64,000 nucleotides of DNA from Cinnamomum chago (taxonomy: Eukaryota; Streptophyta; Magnoliopsida; Laurales; Lauraceae), in contig CP142452.1 in assembly GCA_038049695.1 (NCBI GenBank), forward strand, positions 77,217,501 to 77,281,500. The letters run 5' to 3'. The notes beneath the pieces are model-generated. The model was not told where the DNA came from. It made no database searches and worked only from the letters and a program-made list of their open reading frames with translations. Numbering within the stretch: the stretch's first letter is position 1; each line of letters begins with the position of its first letter. This document shows, piece by piece, positions 24,217-34,703 of this stretch. A program made the position numbers and the translations under genes.

Positions 24217-25298
24217 TTTTCTGAATATTTAAATTCATTAAAGAGCAAAACAGTACAAGAGACTTGTACTACAAAGAGGAAAAGCTACAGCAGACCCCTA
24301 AGAGCATGAAACAAACAGAACAAACCCTACAAAACAACCTAGAATGATAGACACCACCCTAAAACATTACTACGAGACAGCCACATCTTTCCAATTGAAA
24401 ATGATTTGGTCTACAGTATAGTCTCTGAAAACGGGATTTATTGCCACCCATTAAGCCACAGAAAATTTAATCTTTAAACAAATCGAGTCTTCATGAGTGC
24501 CGGCTCCTTCAAAACATCTAGCATTCCTTTCCTTCCATATGTGCCAAATTGCTACAAGAGAGGTGAGCTTCCACATCTCCTTTCCCTTATGTGATCCGAT
24601 TGGAGGTTTCCATGCCATGAACAAGTCATGAAAATGCTTTGGGAAAACCCAGCTGCAGCCAAACCAACTAATTACAGTGTTCCAAATCTTTGCAGCACTG
24701 TTGCACTGCAGGAGAAGGTCATGTATTGTTTCCTCATCTTCCAAACACATAGGACATGCATTGATCACAATCTTCCCTCTTCGTTTAAGACTATCCGTCC
24801 TCGGAGAACTAACCAGCCAAATACCACAATTCTTGGTGGGGCCTTGAACTTCCAAATGTTCTTTATCTGGGATTTCTTCTCTGTCCTTGTGGAAATGGCT
24901 GAAATTATTTTGACTGCTCTATACTTGTGAATCCTACTCCCACGGTTTTGTCAGGTATTAATAATGCTCTAGAGAAATTACTTAATCAGAAGCCTAACTA
25001 ATCTCATCTCCAAGTCTTTGGCTGTACTTGTTTCCTTCTTCCACCTCAAAAATGCAATATGAGCATGTCCTATGAGCGTAGAATGATGAAACAGAGAAAG
25101 AACCATCTTTCGAGGTTTTCCAGATCCTGGTATCCTCCCCTTCTACCAATATGAGCATGTCTGTAAGGAGGTTTAGTAGGGAGAGAAACTGCCTTTCCTC
25201 AATGTCCCTCAAATTTCTTCAGAATATGGGGCTCCAGATCACCTCGTTATTGTTGCCTTTTCCAAAATAGCTTTTGACATTATCTTCCTTCACCAAAG
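24217..25298 (-). mobile_element. L1-type LINE 3' fragment inserted in the copia remnant
   Basis: Minus-strand translation gives SPIF and RNLRDIEERQFLSLLNLL, then DTRIWKTSKDGSFSVSSFY (25212 down to about 25080). Then come KNCGIWLVSSPRTDSLKRRG and the zf-RVT zinc-finger domain: CPMCLEDEETIHDLLLQC at about 24750, IWNTVISWFGCSW and IWHIWKERNARCF. These are hallmarks of the C-terminal part of plant L1 reverse transcriptases. Imperfect target duplications (ctcaatcatgattt at 24203-24216, ctcaatcacaaattt at 25299-25313) flank it, and it is truncated at its 5' end as LINEs often are. It splits the copia RT region. A copy of copia integrase sequence (24900-25056) interrupts it. Confidence 0.8.
24900..25056 (+). 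repeat. Near-identical copy of the copia segment 22985-23138 inside the LINE
   Basis: By eye it differs from 22985-23138 only by a 3-bp taa insertion and one substitution. The sequence is copia integrase coding (ILTALYL to VFGCTCF) and sits antisense to the LINE in which it lies. The high identity contrasts with the decay of both host elements. Confidence 0.85.
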
Positions 25299-25313
25299 CT
25301 CAATCACAAATTT

Positions 25314-26095
25314 GATATGTAAGATTTGGAATATCTACAATATTTTCCGGGCATTGAAATCGGTTGTTCTCCTAAGCGGCTTTATCTTGTCTAAATTAAA
25401 ATATTGTGCTAATGTTCTTCACTGCACTAGTTTCACTGATAACAAAATGGTTAATACTGAGTTCTTCTCGATAACCCCATTAGGTATCCACAGGTTATTG
25501 GGAGTCTTGTCTACCTTACCATCACTTGTTTTGATATCTCACAGATGCGGTTCATCCGGTGAGCCAATTTGTTGCTCGTCCTACATCTGTCAGTTGGGTT
25601 GTTCTCTATATTCTTTGCTATCTCCAACCTACTATGATCATAGCTCCCTTCTCTCCTCCAGTAGCTCACTTCATCTTCACCTATCCTCTGATTTTGACTG
25701 GGCAAGAGATGTAAATGTCAGCTGCATTTTCTTGGCTCCATACTCAATCCTGGGAAGAGTAAGAAATAATATATGGTTTCTTGATCTTCTGTTGAGGCTA
25801 AATCTAAAACACTGGCCGATTCTATTGTTGAAATTGTTTGACAACAGTAGTTACTTGCTGACATGGGAGTCCATCTTACTCAACCTGCACCATTACACCG
25901 TAATAACAAGAGCGTTCTTCCAATTGCTCAAAACGACATCTTCCATTAGCGTATCAAACATATTGAAACTGATTGTTATTTTGTATGCAAGTCTGATCTT
26001 TATTCCTTCCCCTGGACAGCTTGAATATTTCTTCACCAAGTCTCACCCGTCTCAGCAACTCTCAGCTCGTCCCTTGTTGTCAATCTTCCAACACT
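25314..26095 (+). pseudogene. Decayed Ty1-copia polyprotein, RT end and RNase H
   Basis: Continuation of the copia pol beyond the LINE. In shifting frames it shows LLGVLSTLPSL at about 25495 (RT/RNase H linker), SDFDWARD at about 25690 (the SDADWAG-like RNase H start), HIETDCYFV at about 25960 (the KHIEIDCHFVR motif), and QLEYFFTKSH at about 26015 (the QLADIFTK motif). One long open frame (25312-26097) is coincidental because the landmarks change frame. Confidence 0.75.
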
Positions 26096-26519
26096 AACCT
26101 TTTCGCAGTGTGAGATTGAGGGGTGTATGAAGAAACTACATTATATAAAGAGCATATCATATCTTTCTTAGACCACCTTAACGTTAGGACTTATTTTGTT
26201 GCAATCTACTGTAAGTTATCTCTATCTTTTAAGAATTCAATTGTATCAAGATAAGATGTACAAATCTCATCCATTAAGAAATATAATATTATGAATAGGG
26301 GCTATGAATTGTGATAGTTACATCAATCCAATCCAATTCTTTTCTTCAAATTATTCTTCCCTTCCAGTTGTTTTTTATATTGCAATCTCTTCGTATCTTG
26401 ATCAGCCCAGAATAATGGCTGACTGAGAATAAAGAGATTAAATAACATGGCCATTGTGATTTCGTGAGAATAGTAATAAGATGGTATTGAGAGTATGGTG
26501 CTCCCTAGGTCTAACAATG

Positions 26520-26690
26520 GAAGTTCATTATCTTAAAAGAAGGTAATGAACCACGACCATGGTCATCAACACAGTAAGGAAGAATTTTATTTAGATAGTT
26601 AACCAAATAAAAACATGGATGGCCATGATGAGCATGCCAAAGTGAAAAATCAAAGAACCTAAAATGTTTGAAAGAACTGAGATATTCCAT
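26520..26690 (-). pseudogene. Copia pre-integrase (LWHxRLGHP) fragment, minus strand
   Basis: The minus strand translates to FSLWHAHHGHPCFYLVNYL then NKILPYC, similar to the GAG pre-integrase zinc-binding motif LWHxRLGHPS of copia polyproteins. It is opposite in orientation to the neighbouring copia remnant, so from another copy or a rearrangement. Confidence 0.5.
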
Positions 26691-26699
26691 ATCTAAAGC

Positions 26700-27480
26700 A
26701 CTCCAAATGTATCTAGGCATTCCAATAAAAAAATTAAATAAAGAAGCCTCGGAGTACATGGCTAATCTGATAAATATATTTCATGAGAGAACTTTATGCA
26801 TTGGAATAGATCTATGAGGTTCCCATGAAAAGCAAATATGAGGAGCCTTTGAGTGCTTGATTGATCTTTTAAATATATCATATTAGAGCTTTAAACATTG
26901 CAACACATCAGGTTCACTAAAAATATATTATGGACAACAGACAAGTATCAAGGATCCTCTCAAACAGAAGAACAAGTGGTTACTAAAATTAATATCCCAG
27001 CAACTGTGAAACAAGGTGATCCAAGATAGGGAATTCATCAAATATTACTTGATCTGGGTTGAAGAACATCAATAGTTTTAGCTATAAAGCTTCAATTATG
27101 AGCAATATTTTAACTTTAAACACGAGCCACAATCAGCATTGTGAAAGCACATTCTCTGCAACACAAATCACTACCAAAACGAGACGGTTAGACATACATT
27201 CAAAGTTATAGAAGCAACTACTATTGTTGCCTAACGCAACAAACTGTTACACATCATTAGCTTGTAGACATCAGAATTCTACAAGTAGACACACTCATTG
27301 CATAGGTATCATCCACAGAAAACAAATCATATCATATCCCCAAAATCACTAGGGTTGTTTCAGATCAAAATAAGAAAGACTGTATTGTAAACCTGACCAA
27401 CAAGCCAATATTATATCTATCCAAATGCACCATCTCACAAAATATTAACACTTAAGCAACCAGATTGCATGGAGGAGATC
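26700..27480. other. Intergenic stretch, nothing recognised
   Basis: AT-rich DNA between the copia remnants and the ADF gene; the right end holds the ADF 3' flank. No further gene supported. Confidence 0.4.
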
Positions 27481-27497
27481 TCCATTTCAGAACAGAC

Positions 27498-29748
27498 TCA
27501 ATTTGCACGCCCTCTGATAACATCAAGACCCATCTCAGTAGGATCAGTTGCTTGCAATTCTACCTGAATACCATCTAGCTCCCTCTTGAATCTGTCCTTG
27601 GAACTTGCATAGAGCATCTTACTCCTTACCCTTGCTGTATCAGGAGACCTTTGAAAACAAATAGGAAGTAAAGAGTGAACAGCTATATTAAAATTTTAGA
27701 TTATTGATAATCATGTAATTTTGTAACACCCATTCCCATCAAACTATGATTATTATTTTCAAACAAATTGGCATAGGTTTCCTTTCAGGTCTTACTTGAA
27801 AGGTAATCAATTAACTTGAGGACATAAGAAGCACGGAAATGGAATGTGACTGCGGATGTCAGAGGTCTAAGAGGAGTTCCCCATGCAAGAAACAGGTGTG
27901 CCTTTCGGATTAATCAAAACCCAAATCTGAGATAAAAATACAAACAGGCTTTCAAGAAATAGAATGAAATTTACCATGCAATGAAAAAGATTTTGCTTTT
28001 CTGGCAATTCTCTTCAGTTACAAAGTCAAAGTCATAGATGGCATATCGGCACTCATTTGCGGGGATGCTTGCAGTGAAGTCCTCATAGCTCTGTGAGGGA
28101 TCTCCAAGCTTTTCTACAATGATCTGCTTGAGCTTCTCATCTAGCTTGAATATTATAAATCGGTGTGTCCTTTTTGCTTTCAATTCCAAGAATTTGAGTT
28201 TGCAGTCATCATTCACAGCCATCCCTGATGCTGCGTTGGCCTATAACAGAAACAAATAAAAATCAACAAAACCTATGACATGTTTTGGCCTTTTTCTTCC
28301 ACACATGGAAACCATGAGATCTAAGTTCTAACAGATCAAATCAAAGGATACTATAAATAGATCCAGTGAGAAACTAAACAACACTAAGTAAACCTGTCAA
28401 TGACATAATCCATCCGATAAAATGCATATATATACTTTTCAATCGGCCCTAAATCAGTAGCTAATTTAGTGAATTAGCATACTGAAAATTCAAACAATAA
28501 CAATATACAAACTTGATCTCCCCAAAAGAGAAAGCTTCTATAGCACAGAAAGCATTGGTGTTAAATTTCCACTGTCATCATGAATGTTAAGAAAACTCAA
28601 TCATTAGATAATTGAATAAACAGAATGAACAATCTAAGCTTCATGATCAAAACAAAAGCAAATCAGATCTACTTAACCAATAATAACACTAAAAGTGTGC
28701 ATTAATCACATCAAAGTTCACATAAATCTAATGGACTACAACATAGTCAACTGATATCCGCTAGGAGAAGCACATAAGTCAAAACATTAAACCAGCAGCT
28801 AACTTAGTGAACATGGCACATCATTAGATAAAATGCATACACTATTCGAACTGCGCTAATCCATTAGCTAATTTCGTAATTCACATTACAGTTCATACCA
28901 CAAATAATCTACAAACAAGAAAGCTTCCAACACAAACTCGAAGATCCACGTAACTGTTCAATTTCCATCAGCAACATGAATCTGAGGAAAAACTCAACTG
29001 CTAAATATTTAACTGATGGAAAGCAAATCAGATCTAGTCAACCATCATTAACACCGATAACTGCATTAACCCGACTTCAATGAAGCCAATTGGCATCACC
29101 TTGCAGAACAGCAGAAGCTAAACCAGTAGTTGAATAAGTGAATTAGCATAATCATTAGATCAAAAGCATACACTATTCAATCGCTAAATCAGCAGGCTGT
29201 TAATGTCGTGAAGCACCTTATGGATAATGCCACTAATAATCTACAAACATGAACTCTCCAAAAGGGAAAGTTTCCGTCACAAACTGAAAGATCCGAAACA
29301 CTTACTTCCACATACATTACGATGAAGTTTCCATCGGCTACAAGAATCCGAAGTTGGAAGAAAACTACTAAATAATCAAAACAAACACAAGAACAACAGC
29401 GAATCAGATCTACTCAAACAACAACAGCATCAAAATCTCAACTAATCAGATCTTTCAGATAAATCTGACGGAACTCAACAAGTCGATTGACATCACCTAG
29501 CAGCAGCAGCATATCAGTCACAACCGCAATAAAAGAAAAAAAAAAAAAAAGTCTTTGAAACGATCTAATCTGCAAATCGTGACTTCAAATCCACCATAAT
29601 CAGATCGAATCAATCGGCATCTCATGTATATGTGTGAGATCGAAAAAAGAGAGAAAAGAACAGCTTCCGGCAGCAGATCAATCACTAAAAAAACCCAGAA
29701 AGATTGCAGAAACCAAACCCTAATAGGAAAGAGAAAGAAACTCACCAT
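27498..29748 (-). CDS. ADF: Actin-depolymerizing factor (ADF/cofilin)
   Basis: Severs and depolymerises actin filaments in the cytoplasm. Three coding exons on the minus strand: 29746-29748 (the ATG alone, followed by gtgagt), 27975-28240 and 27498-27648 (stop TGA at 27498-27500). They total 139 residues, the standard plant ADF length. An intron directly after the start codon is characteristic of plant ADF genes. The exon 2 product begins [20 protein letters not shown] (Ser6 is the known phosphoregulatory position) and includes [32 protein letters not shown] and IAW. Exon 3 gives [39 protein letters not shown] and ends IRGRAN. All introns are GT-AG and in phase. Intron 1 is 1505 bp and internally repetitive; intron 2 is 326 bp. 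It is probably functional. Confidence 0.95.
28423..29520. repeat. Three degenerate copies of a 330-410 bp unit in ADF intron 1
   Basis: Copies start at about 28423, 28833 and 29166. Each carries, in order, gcatacactattc (or a variant), a ctaaatcagtagctaat-like phrase, an ataatctacaaac phrase, an aaagcttcc/aaagtttcc phrase, a caatttccatc-like phrase and aatcagatctac. Divergence is substantial, so the duplications are old. Confidence 0.7.
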
Positions 29749-29899
29749 TTTCTTGAGGAACTGACGATACGGAGCTGAAGGACGCGAGAGAGAGAGGGAG
29801 GGATTTTGGAGAAAATCTAGGGTTTGGAGGAGGAAGAGAAGTTGGGAAAAAGTAGCAGAGAAGTGAAATGGAAGAAGGTGGCGTTTGGTAGCCTCCTTT

Positions 29900-29907
29900 C
29901 TTATACT
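29900..29907 (-). promoter_or_regulatory. Possible TATA box of ADF
   Basis: AGTATAAG on the minus strand about 155 bp upstream of the ADF ATG, with CT/GA-rich leader between. Position is suitable; not otherwise tested. Confidence 0.4.
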
Positions 29908-29949
29908 ATTCATTGATCATCTTTATGGTGATACATGAACAACAGCAAG

Positions 29950-30555
29950 AGGAAAGTACGGGCAACCTATGGGAGATGGACACGTCATCAGCTAGCTGGA
30001 AATGACATCACTACCTTTGGAGATTTATGTTGTGGATCAAAGTAGAATTACACTAATGACAAGGGCTGTTGGAGTAAATACGGAAATGGCCACTCAATAT
30101 TTTGAGTCTGCATCGACACTGGAGAGGCCCAGACATTAGGCCCGCAATTTCGGGTCTTTAACAAGGGGGCGGCCCGGATTCGGCCCATCAAAGTTGGTAA
30201 AAGATGTGGGCCTTTTTTTTTTTTTCCCTTGTCCTAGGAGAGTAGGGTCCGAGCCAACTCCCCGATTAAAAGTTGTCCAAAGTGGTTAAAATGATGATCC
30301 GAGCCTACATCACCATACAACACGCAACCCTCCCTCTCATCTACAAGTGGGCCTTACTAAGAAGGGGGTATCCATAAGGTACCCTCATGTGCTTCACAAA
30401 GGTGGGCCGTAACATATATTATATAAATATATGAATGTGTATGCTCACTGTTTATAATGTATATAAAATAGATGTGTGTGTTTATGTGCGTGTGTGCAAA
30501 ATATGAAACTAATTTTTGTAATTATGTTAAATGAAGAAGAACAATTTTCATCTAT
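29950..30555. other. Intergenic stretch upstream of ADF
   Basis: ADF promoter side, then AT-rich DNA. No gene or transposon end recognised. Confidence 0.4.
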
Positions 30556-30653
30556 ATACATATTCAATTCCTTGTAAATAAAAAGGCCCATTATACAAGT
30601 AATTCTTATATATTATTTCAATCCTTGCAAACAAATATGCCCATTTGAATCAA

Positions 30654-31508
30654 AAGAAAACTACCAAAAAAATGACCATAAGTGGCCTTTAATCAATATT
30701 GCACGGAAGTGGTTTTGTGTGACCACATCTATTTTTATTATCAAAGACTTAAACATGCGACAACATCATTGCTTAATTGCCTGAAACCCCATTTTCTCAT
30801 TCTTCCTCCCATCGTTTTCCCCTTTCTTTGACAGTTTCTTTTCCCCCTTTCTTAGACTAATGTGAATGCTAAAACCGCAAGCTTGGCATATCCGTTATAG
30901 AAAGACTTTGCAGCCTCATTAGAGTCAAACTCCATGCCCACATATGGATTGACACTTACTGGTCGTTGAGATTCACTTGATGGCCTTTTGACATGATTTC
31001 CTACATTTAGATCAGCTTCACCAACATGAGAATTAGCATTGCTGTATGAGGTGTTGTGTTCTACTTTTATTTCTGACCGCATGTGAGGTTTTTTAGATGT
31101 GTTGCCGCTTGCAGTGCATTCCATCATACATTACAGAAAAGACCTGCAAGATTGCGATACGATTAGAAGGTAACAGAATCAAGTGTCTCATTCTCATTCT
31201 CATCCTCATCACACAATTATTCAAAAACAACATACTAATAATTCCATAGAAAGGGGGAAAGGAAACCGCCAGAGACGGGGGGAAAACAATGGGAGGAAAA
31301 AGGGGGAAAATAGGGTTTCAGACGATTAAGCGACGACGTTGTTACACGTCTAAATGGGATACTAAGCGACAACGTCGTCATACGTTTAAATCTTTAATAA
31401 AAAAAAAAAAAAACAGAAGTCGTCTAAGGGAACCACTTCCGTGCAATATTGACTAGTGGCATGTTTTTCTATTAGTGGCAATCTATGGTCTTTTTTTGTA
31501 GTTTTATC
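30654..31508. mobile_element. Small MULE with FAR1-like fragment, 855 bp
   Basis: Termini: gaaaactaccaaaaaaatga on the left and, on the complementary strand at the right end, gataaaactacaaaaaaaga. Both continue into gaccata. A longer inner inverted repeat carries attgcacggaagtggtt (about 30698 and, inverted, about 31425). Flanks show a 9-bp target duplication with one mismatch, ttgaatcaa (30645-30653) and ttgaattaa (31509-31517), as expected for Mutator-like elements. Near the right end, related words gcgacgacgttgttacacgt and gcgacaacgtcgtcatacgt repeat. The interior encodes a FAR1-like N-terminus on the minus strand. Confidence 0.7.
30852..31127 (-). pseudogene. FAR1/FRS-like N-terminal fragment inside the MULE
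   Basis: A 91-residue minus-strand frame. After a Ser/Asn-rich leader it has NPYVGMEFDSNEAAKSFYNG YAK, resembling the start of the FAR1 DNA-binding domain (PxVGMEFDSxExAxxFYNxYA), which in FRS proteins and MULE transposases is followed by a zinc-binding core. Here the frame ends shortly after, so the C2H2-type residues and the catalytic domain are missing. It is either a remnant of the element's own transposase or a captured host FRS exon. No introns or further domain pieces were found within the element. Confidence 0.55.
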
Positions 31509-32102
31509 TTGAATTAATGACTTCCTTAGTATTCTAATACGATGCAAACAAATGGGCACTTTTGAATCAATTACTCTCTACATGATCCAATTTCATACAA
31601 AAAACCATAGGCACGTTTTGTTAATGAGTTCTTATGCATTCCAGCTTCATACATACAATCCATTTATAATAAATTCATATATATTCCAAATTCATGCAAA
31701 CCAAACAGGTTTATCTAAGTTAATTACTTCTTATGTACTCTAATTTCATGCAAACAAACAGGCCCATCTGAGTTAATTACTTTCTATGTATTTCAATGTC
31801 ATACATGCAAACAGTCTAATAATTCCAGGTAGACAAGTATGCCCATTTGACAATAAATTTCTTTCCATTCTAATTATATGCAAACATATTGGCCTATTTG
31901 ACAATGAATTCTCATGTATCAAATTCTATTCTAACAAATGAGCTCATTTGAATTATTAAGTTCCATGTCCAATTCCATAAAAACATTAAGGCGATGGTTG
32001 GAGATCAGTAGTAGATGCAAGAATTCTTCCTTGGCGGCCCACAAATAAAAAATGCATTTAGGTTTTATAATATATAGCAGTCTTCTTGTTTATTTTTTTT
32101 GT

Positions 32103-32133
<31 letters not shown>
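32103..32133. repeat. Poly-G run, about 31 G
   Basis: An uninterrupted run of about 31 guanines within AT-rich DNA. Exact length is uncertain because long homopolymers are poorly sequenced. A TA dinucleotide run follows at about 32409-32428. Confidence 0.8.
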
Positions 32134-32135
<2 letters not shown>

Positions 32136-32990
32136 TAAGTAGAAAAAAAAAATTATAAAATTTTCTAAAATAAGGTCTTTAGAGATTTGATTTAGAAAAC
32201 TTAGAAGGAACATATGTAAAAATTTATAAAAGTCTAAGGAAAAAGGGGTCTTTGGAAGGTGTTTTTTTTTTTTTCCCCCTATGTGTGTGTCCGACTCCTC
32301 GTAGGGTTTAGCTAGTACTGGAGATATAGATGAGACTCGAGTTTGGTTGGATGTGAACTTTTCTTTTTGAATATTAAACTTTGAATCTTCATTTTTAATA
32401 CAGTAAGTTATATATATATATATATATAAAGAGAAATAATCAGTGAATTTCTCATTGAGAATCAATCAATCACATGATCCCTCCATACATTATTTAATGA
32501 TTATCATTTATGCTCCTGATTTGGACTTGGATTTTATGATAACAGAATTAGGGCTACACATGGCAGTTTGGATCGATTTAGCAATAAAACCAACCACTAA
32601 ACCGAACCAATTGATTTTTTAATTAACTAATCTGATCCGATCAATAGATGGGCTTAAATCGAACTGAAGTATTCGGTTCAATTGGGTCGGTTAAACCTTT
32701 TATTATTTATTTATTTATTTTTAAATTAGAATTTAGAATTTCAAAATAATGACACCCCCAAAAGAAGCGCATGAGTTGTTAAATGCAAGCCAAATAAAAT
32801 CCTAAAATCTAAATAGTTAAATACTCAAATTACATAATATGCCGGTAAGTTCGGTTTAAATGGTGAACCAGGGTTCAAACCGATAAACGATCGATTTAAA
32901 CGGTTTCAAAGATTTTCAAACCGTATACTGAACGGATCTACTATAAAATCGACAGATGGTAATACTGAATTTTTTGTGGAACCCTAAACA

Positions 32991-33296
32991 AAGTTATATG
33001 ATATAGTAATAAGATAAATAATTATAGACCAAGATCATTAAATAAGTTCAACTGAGATTTCGCCAGCCCACCTCCACTTGTAAGATTCACCTATCCACCC
33101 CCTCTCTTCATTATTATACATCCCCCCCCCCCCCCCCCCCCCAAGTTATATGATATAGTAATAAGATAAATAATTATAGACCAAGATCATTAAATAAGTT
33201 CAACTGAGATTTCGCCAGCCCACCTCCACTTGTAAGATTCACCTATCCACCCCCCCTCTGCATTATTATACATCCCCCCCCCCCCCCGCCCCCCGC
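32991..33296. repeat. 152-bp tandem duplication bounded by poly-C runs
   Basis: 32991-33142 and 33143-33296 begin with aagttatatgatatagtaat and are almost identical; I noticed only a t/c and a t/g change before the poly-C. Each ends in a C run (about 20 C, then about 15 C with G interruptions). Interrupted C-rich sequence continues to about 33355. Confidence 0.9.
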
Positions 33297-33555
33297 CCCC
33301 GCCCCCTCTTCATGATTATCGCCCCCCGCTTCATTATTATCCCCCCGATGTGGCCCCCCCTTTTTCATTAGAGCACTCAAGCACCGTGGAACGACTATCA
33401 TCATTTGACTGGGGCATCAATGCTGATCGATTGCTCATTTTTCAATCTTTAATGCAAGTCTAAGCAAAGTCCTCCATTAGAGGAATGATGTTTTATTGCA
33501 TCCAATCAGCTTTGTTAAATGAATGAAAAAGATAATTACTAAAACAAATTTGGTA

Positions 33556-34208
33556 AAATTCTAAAAAAGTATTAAAACTTTTCACCCATTTTCAAAAAAC
33601 TACATGGGGATTTGAATCTCTTCAAAAAAATTATAAAAAGTTTTCCACATTTCTTTTAATTGAGTTCTTTGCAAGGTTCAGAAAATGAAAACTGCAGTTT
33701 ATAATCCACTTGAGTGGACCATAAAAAAAACCCTTTTAATAGTCACCGATTTAAAATGTGGCATCCATCCAAACAGATCAAATGGTTGAATCAACTGTGT
33801 GCTCTTTTATATTATGAAAACTAGCTGGTGATTAACTAAGTGGTTAGGATGATGATGATTTAATCTTCTGCTATTATATACAAGTAGGGGCTGGTTTGAA
33901 AAAGGAGGAGTCTGGAAACCAGGAGGAGTCTGGAAACCGTAGTTTTTTCCCTTAATCTTACCATCAGTCAAGGGAGCATTAAATAAAAAAAGAAAGTAGA
34001 GAGGCCTTTTTGAGGTATATTGAAAATATAGGGGCCTTTAAGTAAAAAAATCAAAAAAATAATTAATAAAAAAATTGGAAAAATTCCAAAAAAGTATTAC
34101 AACTTTTCACCCATTATCAAAAAACTAAATCGGGATTTGAATATTTTCAAAAAATTATAAAAGGTTTCCACATTTCTTTTAATTAAGTTCTTTGCAAGGT
34201 TCAGAAAA
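33556..34208. repeat. Direct repeat pair about 130 bp, 524 bp apart
   Basis: 33556-33686 and 34080-34208 share aaaaaagtatta, acttttcaccca, gggatttgaat, ttccacatttcttttaatt and gttctttgcaaggttcagaa in order with a few mismatches. The DNA between has no supported gene. A weakly related stretch lies at about 62520-62600. Confidence 0.75.
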
Positions 34209-34420
34209 CGGCAAAAATACCGATGAGGTGGGACGATTATACCGACTTCATCCAACGGTCACAATTATACAGACCTCATCAAGTTAAGTTTCGACAGTAT
34301 ACCAATAGTTGTCGAATGACATCTTGGAGCTAAGGTGGGACCCACTCCGAGGCTTATAATAAGACAACAAGGCACACCACACGCAGGCGATTCTCCGCTT
34401 CCAATTCCTGCCAACGACCT

Positions 34421-34428
34421 TATATATA
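34421..34428 (+). promoter_or_regulatory. TATA box candidate of the MADS-box gene
   Basis: TATATATA about 270 bp upstream of the MADS ATG; a second TATTTATA occurs about 30 bp further on. Either could serve; the leader between contains a duplicated 55-bp unit. Confidence 0.45.
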
Positions 34429-34552
34429 TTTCAAACACACAAACCCTCCCTTATTTATACCCACCATCGCTCATTCACTTGTGTCCGTGTTTGCACTCTA
34501 ATTTCTTACCTCCGACTACGACTACGACTACAAGTGTTTTCTTCTTGTTCAC

Positions 34553-34655
34553 AGAGAAGAAAGCGAGTAGAGGGTTTTGTGATTTTGTTGTTGTTGTTGT
34601 TGTGGAGAGAGAAGAAAGCGGGTAGAGGGTTTTGTGATTTTGTTGTTGTTGTTGT
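34553..34655 (+). repeat. 55-bp tandem duplication in the MADS leader
   Basis: gagaagaaagcgagtagagg plus ttttgtgattttgttgttgt occurs twice in succession with small differences, ending in a GTT trinucleotide run. It lies between the TATA candidates and the GA run that abuts the start codon. Confidence 0.8.

Positions 34656-34656
<1 letters not shown>

Positions 34657-34699
<43 letters not shown>
34657..34699 (+). repeat. (GA)n microsatellite abutting the MADS start codon
   Basis: About 21-22 GA units run directly into ATGGGAAAG. It is in the 5' leader. GA runs are binding sites of plant BPC/GAGA-binding proteins; function here is inferred. Confidence 0.95.

Positions 34700-34703
<4 letters not shown>

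Larger units (their letters stand above)
30560..31990. repeat. Degenerate minisatellite, unit about 50-55 bp, split by a MULE
   Basis: Units of the type atgcaaacaaacaggcccat followed by a ttgaattaattactt and atgtattccaattt-like stretch recur at 30560-30653 and 31509-31990. The MULE at 30654-31508 lies between. Neighbouring best copies at about 31690-31760 are 54 bp apart. No coding capacity. Confidence 0.65.

Noticed and set aside
25312-26097. A 261-residue open frame that looks like a membrane protein
   Set aside because: It lies over copia RT/RNase H remnants whose landmarks appear in changing frames; the hydrophobic composition is an effect of the wrong frame.
32058-32465. Proline-run open frame across the poly-G tract
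   Set aside because: It is a product of the homopolymer, with no family features.
34634-34699. Upstream extension of the MADS frame (Arg/Glu alternating stretch)
   Set aside because: It is translation of the GTT and GA repeats; the ATG at 34700 gives the canonical MADS start MGKRK.
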